Part shown: positions 28,721 to 39,437 of the stretch, piece by piece
How positions within the stretch are numbered: position 1 is the stretch's first letter
How the letters are laid out: each line of letters starts with the position of its first letter
Assembly: GCF_005885605.1 (NCBI RefSeq)
Contig: NZ_SZVP01000008.1
Span: forward strand, 87,277 to 151,276
DNA: 64,000 nt
Reading direction: 5' to 3'
DNA from: Colwellia ponticola
GTDB taxonomy: Bacteria > Pseudomonadota > Gammaproteobacteria > Enterobacterales > Alteromonadaceae
Program-made: the position numbers and the translations under genes
The notes under the pieces: model-generated
The model's input: only the letters and a program-made list of their open reading frames with translations
Databases searched by the model: none
What the model was told of the DNA's origin: nothing

Positions 28721-29731
28721 TTATTGGGAAACATTTACCGCATTAGGTATAACTTGTAGCATGGCTCTACTATCAATGAAGCGTTCAACATCAGACACCT
28801 TTTCAAACTCACTCATTTGCGTAGCAACAGCCCAAATAGCTTGTGATTGCACACTGAAAATTAACGACTGATTAAGCGCTAACTTAAAGATATAATCAGG
28901 CCAAACCCATTCAATAAATGCCGCTGATAAGTTTAATTCTCTCATCACTATTTGCTTAGATTCCTCTTGGTTACCAGCAATGTAATCTGTTGCGATACTG
29001 AGCCCTTGAATAATACACTTTGCTTTTTCAACTAATAAGTTATCGGCAGTCAGTGATATTAAATTAAAACTGAGCGAGTTTAAGTTTTTAGTATTATGTA
29101 CCTTAACCTTATCCCTTAATTGTTTTGTACTATTAAAAGCAAAGGGCTCCCAAGGCACAAAAGCATCCACTTCATTATTGATAAAACCATTAATCAATGC
29201 TTCAGGTTTATAATAACGCAGCGTGACATCTTCTGTTGTTAGCCCCTCAAGTGCTAATAAAATACTTACAAAGTATTCACTGGCGGTGCCTTGAATGACA
29301 CCAATTTTCTTTCCTTTCAAGTCAAACACAGAGTCTACCTTTTCCGAGGATCTAGAAAGAAATTTCACATCATTATTTGATTGCACAAACATAGCATGGG
29401 TCACAAACCCTTTATTGGCTAAACTTTGAAAAGCAATAACTGAATCAGAGCTAGTACCAAAATCAACGTCACCAGTCATAACTTTAGTAAATGCTTTTTG
29501 ACCACCGACGACGTTATCAAACTTTACATTGACACAGGTTTTGTCAAAAGCACCTATGGCTTTAGCCACGTAAAAAGGAGTAGATAACGGTGTTTTAGAC
29601 ACCGCAATAGTTACCGAATATTTAGGTTGCCACCAATTCGATTCAGCATATGAATAAAATAAGGCTACGCAAATGATTATCAATAAAGAGATAATTGAGA
29701 CTGTGAGGATTTTAATAATCGAAATAACCAA
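28721..29731 (-). CDS. NMT1/SsuA-like periplasmic solute-binding protein, probably membrane-anchored
   Basis: 336 residues. Hydrophobic helix about 6-28 without a clear cleavage site or lipobox, so probably an inner-membrane anchor. The rest is a type 2 periplasmic binding fold of the NMT1/SsuA/TauA kind: IAVSKTPLSTPFYVAKAIGAF, GGQKAFTKVMTGDVDFGTSS, LKGKKIGVIQGTASEYF and EVDAFVPWEPFA. Relatives bind sulfonates, nitrate or pyrimidine precursors; the ligand here is unknown. No permease or ATPase gene is near, while a diguanylate cyclase follows directly, which suggests sensing rather than uptake. No ATG is available; TTG 29731 is the likely start. Confidence 0.82.
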   Translation of the reverse strand: MVISIIKILTVSIISLLIIICVALFYSYAESNWWQPKYSVTIAVSKTPLSTPFYVAKAIGAFDKTCVNVKFDNVVGGQKAFTKVMTGDVDFGTSSDSVIAFQSLANKGFVTHAMFVQSNNDVKFLSRSSEKVDSVFDLKGKKIGVIQGTASEYFVSILLALEGLTTEDVTLRYYKPEALINGFINNEVDAFVPWEPFAFNSTKQLRDKVKVHNTKNLNSLSFNLISLTADNLLVEKAKCIIQGLSIATDYIAGNQEESKQIVMRELNLSAAFIEWVWPDYIFKLALNQSLIFSVQSQAIWAVATQMSEFEKVSDVERFIDSRAMLQVIPNAVNVSQ

Positions 29732-30049
29732 TACAAAATAGAGACATTCACCAAGTATAGAAAAGAATGAATTTTTTGGATCATTATCCGCTTATTTAAA
29801 AAAGGAAAATCTATTCACCTGCTATTGAATAGTATATTACCTAGTCTGTTGTATGGTGCGTGTAAGTGAGGGGGTTACTGAGATATATAATAATACGCGT
29901 TACGACTTAAGCATGACGCTGAGCAAAGTTCATCGCCTTATTTAACTTGAACCCTTAGGGTTTTCGTTAATTAGTTTTCATGAAAAGCAACTGATGAAGC
30001 CAGCGGAACAAAAGAACAACCGGCTTTTTTGAAGATTAGCAATGGGGCA
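29732..30049. other. Intergenic region between feoB and the solute-binding protein gene
   Basis: 318 bases. It must contain the promoter of the solute-binding protein/cyclase pair on the minus strand, but no convincing -35/-10 pair was picked out. An imperfect hairpin (about 29998-30032) with GCC/GGC arms may terminate feoB transcription; it lacks a good T tract on that strand. Nothing else is recognised. Confidence 0.3.
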
Positions 30050-32233
30050 TTAGCTATAACTGACTTTAACAGGAATAGTTAACACTTGCTTTCCTTTATG
30101 CTTCAGCCAAAAGTAAATCATCACAAAAGTTAATAAAGCCAGTACTATAGTAATACTTGCTCTAATAGGCGTCTGTAAAAATGTGCCAATTTGATAGCAT
30201 AAGGTTGCCATTAAGTAAGCAAAGGTAAAACTCCATATACCGGCAAATGCTGCCCAACGGCTACCTACTTCATTTTTAATGGCGCCCATTGCAGCAACAC
30301 AAGGCGTATAGAGTAAGATAAATAATAAGTAGCTAAAAGCACCTAACTGGCTAACAAAGGCTACTTGCATACGTTGATAAGTGGTTAACTCAACCCCCTG
30401 CTCTTGAGCGGCAAGGTTTAAATCACTAATATCACCAACATTAATACTTAGCGGATCCTCGGCGTGAATACCTAATAAGTTCTCTTTAATACTGGCATTC
30501 GCCTCTTGCCAACTTTTCGACAATGATGGCGCAGTATCAACCTCACCGACATGAGGAGAGTATAAGTTATTAAACGTTGCTACCAACACTTCTTTAGCGA
30601 AAATACCAGTAATGATACCCACGCCAGCTTGCCAGTTATCTTCTTGAACTCCCATCGGTGCCAGTAATGGCATTACTACTTTTGAGCCTTGGCTTAATAT
30701 AGACCCTTCACTGTCTTGGTTACCAAATTGACCATCTGTACCAATAGAATTTAAAAAATTAAGTAAACACACCACAATAACAATAGTTTTACCTGCACCA
30801 GTAACAAAGCTGCTCGTGCGCTGCCATACGCGTTGACTCAGTGCACCAACTTTTGGCATTTCATAATTAGGCAATTCCATAATATTTAATGACGTAGTAC
30901 CTGACAATACCGTTTTCTTTAATAAGAAGCCGGTAAATATAGCGGCAGCAATACCTACTAAATATAATAAGAACACTAAGTTTTGGCCATTATCAGGAAA
31001 GAATGCCGCTGCAAATAAGGCATAAACCGGTAACCTTGCTCCACATGACATAAAAGGCGACATCATTACCGTGGTGATCCGTTCACGTTCGCTATCAAGA
31101 ATTCTCGCTGACATTACGGCAGGAACAGTACAACCAAAACCAACAATTAACGGTACAAAGGCTTTACCAGGTAAACCTATACGCTGCATAATACTGTCAA
31201 CAACAAAAGCCGCTCGCGCTAAATAACCAGAACTTTCTAACACTGATAAACCGATAAATAAACAAGCAATAACAGGGATAAAGGTAGCAACAGTTTGCAT
31301 GCCACTGCCAAACCCTTCAATAATAGTAAGAAGCCACTTAGGTAAATCTAAAGGTGCGAGAAGGTGTAATGGGTACTCAACAAATAAAGTACCACTGAGA
31401 ATATCGAAAAAGTCGATAAAAGCACTACCCACATTAATGGCAAACATAAAGAGTAGATACATAACACCAAGAAATACTGGCACCCCCATGATTGGATGTA
31501 ACACGACACTGTCTATTTTTTCTGATAAAGGCTTATTGTGACATGCCGAATCATCAAAGGCAGCATTACTTGCCTCAACACTGCTAACACGTGCAAGCAT
31601 ATCGGCAATGTAATCATAACGACCTTGCATTGCCTTCACACTTTTATTGGGTTGTTGTGCTTTTTCAAGCGCGGCATTATCAACAATTTTTTGGTGATGG
31701 CCAGAAATGTTAGCCGTCATTTGACTTAAGGCTTGCTGGAGTTTTGCTAAACCACCTTGTGCCTGAGCACTAACAGCGATAACTGGGCAGCCTAATTCCT
31801 CAGCTAATTGTTCAATATCAATGTCTAAATATTGTTGTCGATCCGTTTTATTGAGTACCACTATCATCGGCACACCTAACTCAAGTAACTGACTAGTTAA
31901 GTAAAGTTGACGACTAAGTTGATTAATATCAACAACATTAACAAGGCAGTCAATGTTGTTATCTTGCAAAAATGATTGTGAAATAGTCAGATCTTTACCT
32001 TGCTCAGCATGACGCTCTAATGAACTTAAGCCAGGCAAGTCTGATAAATAAGCAGATTGTTCATTTAATATAAAGCTAGTCTTTTTAGCGGCAACTGTAA
32101 CACCGGACCAATTACCGACAGTTTGCTTACGCTGCTTTTTATCACCTTGATTACCAGACAATAACAGATTAAATAAAGTGCTTTTGCCTGCGTTGGCAAA
32201 ACCAACGAGTGCGAAGTGTTTTGATTGTTTCAC
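30050..32233 (-). CDS. feoB: Ferrous iron transport protein FeoB
   Basis: 727 residues. N-terminal cytosolic G domain: G1 GFANAGKST (an unusual Phe-Ala in place of Asn-Pro), G2 Thr in VGNWSGVTV, G3 DLPGLSSL and G4 NKTD. After a helical linker comes the membrane part with Gate motifs; the conserved cysteine region GCTVPAVMSARIL and SPFMSCGARLPVY are present. It imports Fe(II) across the inner membrane. feoA lies 68 bases upstream, and a Fur box precedes feoA. There is no feoC downstream. Confidence 0.96.
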   Translation of the reverse strand: MKQSKHFALVGFANAGKSTLFNLLLSGNQGDKKQRKQTVGNWSGVTVAAKKTSFILNEQSAYLSDLPGLSSLERHAEQGKDLTISQSFLQDNNIDCLVNVVDINQLSRQLYLTSQLLELGVPMIVVLNKTDRQQYLDIDIEQLAEELGCPVIAVSAQAQGGLAKLQQALSQMTANISGHHQKIVDNAALEKAQQPNKSVKAMQGRYDYIADMLARVSSVEASNAAFDDSACHNKPLSEKIDSVVLHPIMGVPVFLGVMYLLFMFAINVGSAFIDFFDILSGTLFVEYPLHLLAPLDLPKWLLTIIEGFGSGMQTVATFIPVIACLFIGLSVLESSGYLARAAFVVDSIMQRIGLPGKAFVPLIVGFGCTVPAVMSARILDSERERITTVMMSPFMSCGARLPVYALFAAAFFPDNGQNLVFLLYLVGIAAAIFTGFLLKKTVLSGTTSLNIMELPNYEMPKVGALSQRVWQRTSSFVTGAGKTIVIVVCLLNFLNSIGTDGQFGNQDSEGSILSQGSKVVMPLLAPMGVQEDNWQAGVGIITGIFAKEVLVATFNNLYSPHVGEVDTAPSLSKSWQEANASIKENLLGIHAEDPLSINVGDISDLNLAAQEQGVELTTYQRMQVAFVSQLGAFSYLLFILLYTPCVAAMGAIKNEVGSRWAAFAGIWSFTFAYLMATLCYQIGTFLQTPIRASITIVLALLTFVMIYFWLKHKGKQVLTIPVKVSYS

Positions 32234-32301
32234 GGAAAGATTCTTTTGTGATGACGGTTTAGGGATGTAGTTGCTGGCTAAGTCAATTATTAGCTAAGTG
32301 T

Positions 32302-32523
32302 TTAAAAGCTAACACCGATTTGCTCTGCAACAGCGCGTTGAATGCTAATCTTAGTATTATGTAAACGAAACGCCATAGGACCATTAAAAGGAGCTTTATG
32401 CGCTAATGATACGTGTGAACGTAAAGTGAAGCCTTGTTCAATCAACTGCGCTGCAATAATGTCATCTTTAGGCAGCGCATTAATTTTGGCTGGTTTATTC
32501 AGAGGGAGTTCTGCTAACGTCAT
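32302..32523 (-). CDS. feoA: Ferrous iron transport protein FeoA
   Basis: 73 residues, a single SH3-like FeoA domain that assists FeoB on the cytosolic side. The pattern of an initial TLAELPLNKPAKI, a central LIEQGFTLRSHVSL and a late GPMAFRLHNTKISIQRAVA fits the family. It is the first gene of feoAB, with a Fur box 65-83 bases upstream. Confidence 0.93.
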   Translation of the reverse strand: MTLAELPLNKPAKINALPKDDIIAAQLIEQGFTLRSHVSLAHKAPFNGPMAFRLHNTKISIQRAVAEQIGVSF

Positions 32524-32587
32524 AATATAATTCCAAAAAACATAAGTCCACGAATGAAATTATCATAGCTGAGACTTAAACCTAACA

Positions 32588-32606
32588 GATAATGATAATT
32601 ACTACT
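32588..32606. promoter_or_regulatory. Putative Fur box of feoAB
   Basis: GATAATGATAATTACTACT matches 15 of 19 positions of the Fur consensus GATAATGATAATCATTATC, including the first 12. Its position upstream of feoA fits iron repression. Confidence 0.7.
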
Positions 32607-32800
32607 GTTCAGGATAATAGCATTTAGTCATCAAATACAAAAGTAAAAGCTGCTGAAAACAGTTGATTTTGATCATGTAAATTGTAATCAAAAGTACAAG
32701 TAACTCAAACTCTATCCTGAGTATTCGCTGACCGTACTTTTGCGCTGGTAGTAGTAATAACCCTATTGAGTAAACACTTAACTCCCATCATACTCTCGAG

Positions 32801-32830
32801 TACAGAGAGTACAGAGAGTACAGAGAGTAC
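32801..32830. repeat. Short tandem repeat, 9-bp unit
   Basis: Three perfect copies of TACAGAGAG followed by TAC. An inverted copy of part of the unit (TACTCT, 32791-32796) precedes it, so the block can also fold back. It lies in a gene-free stretch (32607-32939) that otherwise shows only loosely repetitive TAGTG-type sequence. Confidence 0.8.
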
Positions 32831-32939
32831 TAACTTAGTCACTACTGACTCTTCGTGTTTAGTGCTTAGTGTTAGTGAGTAATAAAAGGTAAAAGTTTGT
32901 ATGCTGCGTAATTGATTTTAATAAGGACGTAACTGGCTA

Positions 32940-33335
32940 TTAGAAGGCAAAGCGCACGCCAATAGCACCGTCAACACTGAAGTCAAAGTCATTATCAAAA
33001 TCTGCGACTGGCTGTACTTGTCCATATAAATCCCAACCTTTAGCAAAGTACCACGAAATGCCCAACGGTGCGCGCACGCCAAAACCATCATCCCAACCAG
33101 CCCAGCCGCCACCAGCAACATACCAAGACAACGGGGTGTTATTATCAAAACGACCCGTTTTAACTAAGTAGTCAACCGCAAAGCCACTATCACCAAGAAC
33201 GAGGTTATAACGATCTACTTGTGCAACAACACTTAAATCCATATCAATCGCCACACCTACTTTAACCTGTGCTTGCGCAATATCAGACAAAAATAATGTC
33301 AGTACTAATATGCTTATGACTATAAATTTTTTCAT
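32940..33335 (-). CDS. Small outer-membrane beta-barrel-like protein
   Basis: 131 residues from ATG 33335 (AGGG upstream); a start 33 codons earlier was rejected because the signal peptide (about 1-22, AQA-QV) begins here. The mature part alternates hydrophobic and polar residues, is rich in Gly/Trp/Tyr/Asp, and ends in VRFAF, the C-terminal aromatic signature of outer-membrane barrels. At ~110 mature residues it is small (perhaps 6-8 strands). Function unknown. A Fur-like site upstream and the nearby feoAB suggest iron-related expression. Confidence 0.65.
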   Translation of the reverse strand: MKKFIVISILVLTLFLSDIAQAQVKVGVAIDMDLSVVAQVDRYNLVLGDSGFAVDYLVKTGRFDNNTPLSWYVAGGGWAGWDDGFGVRAPLGISWYFAKGWDLYGQVQPVADFDNDFDFSVDGAIGVRFAF

Positions 33336-33370
33336 AATAAACCCTATCTTCAATTCGTTGATAACAATCG

Positions 33371-33389
33371 AGCTATTGTAATCATTATC
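33371..33389. promoter_or_regulatory. Fur-like site upstream of the small outer-membrane protein gene
   Basis: The 19-mer matches the Fur consensus at 13 positions, with its right 11 bases (TAATCATTATC) perfect and its left half poor. It sits 36-54 bases before the ATG, a promoter position. Confidence 0.35.
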
Positions 33390-33417
33390 GAGTACAAGAC
33401 AAGTAAAGCGGTTAACT

Positions 33418-33453
33418 AAAAAGCCGTATATCAATAATTGATATACGGCTTTT
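33418..33453 (-). terminator. Terminator of glnK-amtB
   Basis: A perfect 16-bp stem (33419-33434 with 33438-33453), 3-base loop, A-rich left arm giving T residues on the minus strand, 55 bases after amtB. Confidence 0.8.
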
Positions 33454-33507
33454 GATTAAAGCGCTAGTTACTTGTCTCTAGCTGGGTTTGTGGTAACTCA
33501 AAAACTA

Positions 33508-34791
33508 TTATCCGCGAGTAAATTCTGGGTAAGCTTCCATACCACAGTCAGATATATCACCACCTTCATATTCTTCCTCTTCTGTGACACGAATTCCAAT
33601 AAGCTTTTTCAGAACAAACCACACAATGAAACTAGTCACAAATACCCAAACAAAGATGGTTGCTGCTCCAATAAGCTGACCACTAAAAGTAGAACCTGAG
33701 TTAGTGATTGGCACAAGCATTAAACCAAAGAAGCCAACAACACCATGCACAGAGATAGCACCTACCGGATCATCAATCTGAATTTTATCTAATGCTAGGA
33801 TTGACATCACCACAATAACGCCTGCAATAGCACCAAACATTGTCGCTTGTAACGGTGATGGTGTCGATGGTTCAGCCGTAATCGCGACTAAACCCGCTAA
33901 CGCACCGTTTAAAGTCATGGTTAAATCTGCTTTTTTGAACAATAGCTTCGCAAAAATCAGCGCTGAAATTGCGCCTGCGGCCGCTGCTGCGTTAGTATTT
34001 AGAAACACCATAGCTACGGAGTTTGCACTATTAATATCAGCGAGTTTTAATACTGAACCACCATTAAAACCAAACCAGCCCATCCATAAAATAAAAGTAC
34101 CTAGTGTTGCCATAGGTAAGTTAGCACCAGGAATGGCATTAACTTTACCGTCTTTTCCGTATTTTCCTCTACGAGCACCTAGTAATAAAACCCCTGCTAA
34201 TGCTGCAGAAGCACCCGCCATATGAACAATACCTGAACCGGCAAAATCAGAAAAGCCTAGGTCACCTAATGTATACAAACCAAAAACGGCATCTCCGTTC
34301 CAAGTCCAGCTACCTTCCATTGGATAGATAAAGCCTGTTAACACTATAGTAAAGGTTAGAAAAGCCCATAACTTCATACGCTCCGCAACGGCACCTGATA
34401 CAATTGACATAGCAGTAGCAACAAAGACAACTTGAAAGAAGAAGTCTGCTGCGTTTGAGTATACCGCATCGCCGCCAAATCCTGCTTCAGCAGACTCTGC
34501 TAACACGGCTCCAACTAGTGCTTGTGCATCACTAGCACCATCTAAAGCAATACCATTAAGAAAGACTCCACCACCATACATAATATCGTAGCCTACAATA
34601 AGGTACATGATGCAAGCGATAGAATATAATGCGACATTTTTAGTTAATATTTCCGTTGTGTTTTTAGCTCTGACTAAACCCGCTTCTAGCATTGAAAAAC
34701 CAGCCGCCATCCACATGACCAAAGCACCACATATAAGAAAATAAAAAGTGTCTAAGGCGTATTGTAATTGAAGTATATTTTGTTCCATCAT
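33508..34791 (-). CDS. amtB: Ammonium transporter AmtB
   Basis: 427 residues with 11 predicted membrane helices. It forms a trimeric channel for NH4+/NH3. Family marks: the early GFSMLEAGLVRAKNT, the DFAGSGIVHMAGASAAL histidine helix and the late VHGVVGFFG with the second pore histidine. The C-terminal tail that binds GlnK is present. Start is ATG ATG at 34791 behind AGGGGAAAG; either codon could be used. It lies nine bases after glnK, the universal pairing. Confidence 0.96.
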   Translation of the reverse strand: MMEQNILQLQYALDTFYFLICGALVMWMAAGFSMLEAGLVRAKNTTEILTKNVALYSIACIMYLIVGYDIMYGGGVFLNGIALDGASDAQALVGAVLAESAEAGFGGDAVYSNAADFFFQVVFVATAMSIVSGAVAERMKLWAFLTFTIVLTGFIYPMEGSWTWNGDAVFGLYTLGDLGFSDFAGSGIVHMAGASAALAGVLLLGARRGKYGKDGKVNAIPGANLPMATLGTFILWMGWFGFNGGSVLKLADINSANSVAMVFLNTNAAAAAGAISALIFAKLLFKKADLTMTLNGALAGLVAITAEPSTPSPLQATMFGAIAGVIVVMSILALDKIQIDDPVGAISVHGVVGFFGLMLVPITNSGSTFSGQLIGAATIFVWVFVTSFIVWFVLKKLIGIRVTEEEEYEGGDISDCGMEAYPEFTRG

Positions 34792-34800
34792 CTTTCCCCT

Positions 34801-35502
<702 letters not shown>

Positions 35503-36102
35503 TTGTTATTAATGATCGACAATTACGACTCATTTACCTTTAATTTAGTGCATTATTTTCAAGCACTAGGTCAAGAGGTGGTTGTTTATAGGAATGATGA
35601 AATTAGTCTTGAGGGGATTGCCCAGCTTCAGCCACAATATATTGTTATATCTCCAGGCCCTTGCGATCCTGACGCTGCCGGCATTTCACTCGCTGTTGTT
35701 GAAAAGTTCGCCGGAAAAATCCCCTTATTAGGTGTTTGTTTAGGCCATCAATGTATTGCACAGCATTTTGGCGCGAGCGTCGAGAAAGCAAAACAAGTCA
35801 TGCACGGTAAAACGTCTAAAATTCGCCATAATCAGCAAGGGTTGTTTGCCCACTTAAATCAACCGTTACAAGTCACTCGATACCATTCATTAATTGTCAA
35901 CAAAGCAACATTACCTGAGGAGCTAACAATATCCGCATGGAGTGAAACCCAGCAAGGCGATGTAGATGAGGTCATGGCGCTAACACATAAAACCTTACCA
36001 ATTTGTAGTGTACAATTTCATCCTGAATCTATTCTTACAGACCAAGGTCACGAGCTACTAGCTAATTTTATTAAACAATTTGAAAATTATCCAACCAGCT
36101 AA
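35503..36102 (+). CDS. pabA: Aminodeoxychorismate/anthranilate synthase glutamine amidotransferase component
   Basis: 199 residues, a class I glutamine amidotransferase that feeds ammonia to PabB (folate) or TrpE (tryptophan). The triad is complete: Cys in GVCLGHQ (about 79), His and Glu in QFHPES (about 172-174). The opening [13 protein letters not shown] fits if translation begins at TTG 35503; ATG 35512 is the alternative and would shorten the first strand. As it neighbours argD and not trp genes, PabA is the more likely identity. No pabB is nearby. Confidence 0.88.
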   Translation: MLLMIDNYDSFTFNLVHYFQALGQEVVVYRNDEISLEGIAQLQPQYIVISPGPCDPDAAGISLAVVEKFAGKIPLLGVCLGHQCIAQHFGASVEKAKQVMHGKTSKIRHNQQGLFAHLNQPLQVTRYHSLIVNKATLPEELTISAWSETQQGDVDEVMALTHKTLPICSVQFHPESILTDQGHELLANFIKQFENYPTS

Positions 36103-36424
36103 CTTAGTTCATTAGAGGGTTGGTCACCTCAACTGCTTGCCAGCTTTTATACTTATCTGACAAGTTTTTTCTTTTTTGAAATTAAACTTTTCGAAACTAA
36201 ATTTTATCCCGGCTACACTTATATCGCTTGCACTAACAGTACAGAAGTTTATTTAGCAAAATAGCCACTGTAAAGTCGAACACGATTCAACCCAGCAAGC
36301 CTAATAGCGTTAATATTATTTAATTTAATAAGGCTAGTACTAGCACTTTACTGCAATAAAGCGCTAAACTGAGCCCATTAAATCTGTCTATATAGTCTCT
36401 TCTTAGCTAAACAAGCAATTATCC
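36103..36424. other. Intergenic region before the HDOD gene
   Basis: 322 AT-rich bases. A 6-bp inverted repeat (36091-36096 with 36118-36123) spans the pabA stop without a T tract. No promoter or other element could be assigned with confidence. Confidence 0.3.
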
Positions 36425-37570
36425 ATGCAAATATTTGAAAATAATCCAGCTGTCGCCTCTATTTATCAACGTGCTATTAGCCTTTCTATCTGTAAAGATT
36501 TTGCCGAAAAGCAAAGTGGCAAAATTTCTATGGTTGACCATCAAGGTAGCGAACAAAAAAATCGCCGCCGAGAGCTGCTATCTGTTGAAGTACAAACACA
36601 ACAAGAAAAAATTATTGCTGAGCATGGTGCAGAGCACTTTCGTAAACAAACGGAGCAAAGCTTCTTTAGTAGAGTCCGCACCAAGGTTAATACTGATTTT
36701 GATAATAAAGAGCACCTTTACCACAACGTATTAAATATCGATGAAGGCTGCCCTGCCATTCTTGATATTCTATCTACCCGCGCAGCATCAGTTAATCAAA
36801 TCAAAGGACTAGCTGGTACACTCCCCTGGTTAAGCCTTGATTTAATCAACTTAGTTAATAAACCACAATACCGTAAACGCGCTGATGTACAAGTAACCGA
36901 TGCAAAACTCGCCCTAAGTTATATTGGTTTAGACAATTTAAAATTAGTTATGCCCACGTTTACCCTTAAACATTGGCTACCAACAAGTACCGCTCCTTAT
37001 GGTTTAATGAAAAGAAAACTATGGAATGATAGTTTATCTATTGCGCTCGCTGCTCGCGTACTCGCTAAAGAACACGGTGTTGATGAATTTACAGTTTTTA
37101 CCACCGCAATGTTGTCAAATATAGGCAGACTTGCTGTGACTCGCTGCTATTTAACTACGTTTAACGACATGTATAAAAAAGATGTACGCGAAGCGCTTGA
37201 GAGTAAAGATAAACGCTTACATACTGTGTTATCAAAAATTACCGTTAGCGAAACGCTACTCCTTGAGCAGCTAATGATGCGCAGTGCAAAATTATCAGCT
37301 GACTTAATTGAGAAGATGCAATTTAAACGACTTGCTATTACTGAACCAGTTTTTGATCTAGCCTATGCCGTGCGCCTTGAAAAAATGCATCCTGTTGCCC
37401 AAATTGTCGCTAAAGCGAAAGCTTATATTGCCTTTCGTTCACTGGCTAAAGAGTCGCTGATTACCAGTGATGAAAGCAGAGCATTACTGAGTGCCGTTCA
37501 TTTAACTTCCGCTGATATCTCTCTGTTGAAAAAAAGTGATATTGATCACATAAAACTCATTTTTAATTAG
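36425..37570 (+). CDS. HDOD domain protein with charged N-terminal extension
   Basis: 381 residues. Residues 1-105 are charged and predicted helical (QNRRRELLSVEVQTQQEKI); residues ~110-310 form an HDOD domain (CPAILDILSTRAASVNQIKGL, LALSYIGLDNLKLVMPTF, FTTAMLSNIGRLAV). Such proteins are usually non-catalytic signalling scaffolds. Start is ATG 36425. It is separated by ~320 bases from pabA and ~500 from argD, so probably its own unit. It is a second, diverged HDOD gene in the window. Confidence 0.82.
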   Translation: MQIFENNPAVASIYQRAISLSICKDFAEKQSGKISMVDHQGSEQKNRRRELLSVEVQTQQEKIIAEHGAEHFRKQTEQSFFSRVRTKVNTDFDNKEHLYHNVLNIDEGCPAILDILSTRAASVNQIKGLAGTLPWLSLDLINLVNKPQYRKRADVQVTDAKLALSYIGLDNLKLVMPTFTLKHWLPTSTAPYGLMKRKLWNDSLSIALAARVLAKEHGVDEFTVFTTAMLSNIGRLAVTRCYLTTFNDMYKKDVREALESKDKRLHTVLSKITVSETLLLEQLMMRSAKLSADLIEKMQFKRLAITEPVFDLAYAVRLEKMHPVAQIVAKAKAYIAFRSLAKESLITSDESRALLSAVHLTSADISLLKKSDIDHIKLIFN

Positions 37571-37579
37571 CCGATAACA

Positions 37580-37640
37580 CGTTTTATTGATTGCCTGGCA
37601 TTTTCGCACGCGAAACCGTTAATCAATAGTCAATAAAACG
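37580..37640. repeat. Nested inverted repeat after the HDOD gene
   Basis: An 11-bp outer stem (37580-37590 with 37630-37640) encloses a small perfect hairpin (TTTCG-CACG-CGAAA, 37602-37615). An alternative pairing of ATTGATT/AATCAAT (37586-37592 with 37621-37627) competes with the outer stem. It has no T tract and is therefore not a standard terminator. It could be an RNA structure or a dispersed palindromic element. The rest of the 500-base gap, apart from the ARG boxes, shows nothing clear. Confidence 0.5.
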
Positions 37641-37814
37641 CTGTCTATCTTGCTAATGGTTATCGACTAGTTCTCATAGCTAGCCGAGTAAATAGCAATA
37701 ACTCCACTTTTTTATAAATTTTTTATGATTAGTTATTAAAAAACCATCTGTTAAGCTATAAGCAAGCAAACGTTATTCTACTAGTTATCACCTTTATTAT
37801 CTGACAAAAAATTG

Positions 37815-37853
37815 ATTCAATAAATATTCACCTTTTATGAATAAAGCAAGCTA
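37815..37853. promoter_or_regulatory. ARG box plus half-site upstream of argD/ast
   Basis: A good box at 37815-37832 (TCAAT-AAAT-ATTCA, one core mismatch to the ARG consensus) and a half-site TGAAT at 37838-37842 that falls in a second 18-mer (37836-37853) exactly three bases away, the standard spacing of paired ARG boxes. They lie ~220-255 bases upstream of the argD ATG. ArgR, encoded in this window, is the expected ligand. Confidence 0.55.
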
Positions 37854-38058
37854 AGCCTTTGTTTTATCTAGGCTACAGACCCGCACAACAAGACAACCCA
37901 ACTATTTCCTGTCATACTACCTCTCTATTTTTAAGGCGCTGTCATTGACCGGTATCGTTATTTTTCTAGTCGGTATTGTTATTTTTCACAATAAATAAAG
38001 TATTGCTAAGCTTTATTTACATTTTGCAGTAAGCTATTAAAAAACGTTACATAAATGA

Positions 38059-39282
<1,224 letters not shown>

Positions 39283-39437
39283 GTAAGCGTTAACTTAACC
39301 TTAACTTTGTTTTAACTTTTTTAGCTTAGTTACCACGCACGACAAAACCAACGGTATTTACTGCTCTTATTTTCCCTATTAAATTTGAGCAGTGATACCC
39401 GACGGGTTTAAATCTCCCCCCTTCATCGAGAGCATTT

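Noticed and set aside
32791..32830. CRISPR array
   Set aside because: The repeats are 9 bp in direct tandem without spacers, and no cas genes are nearby.
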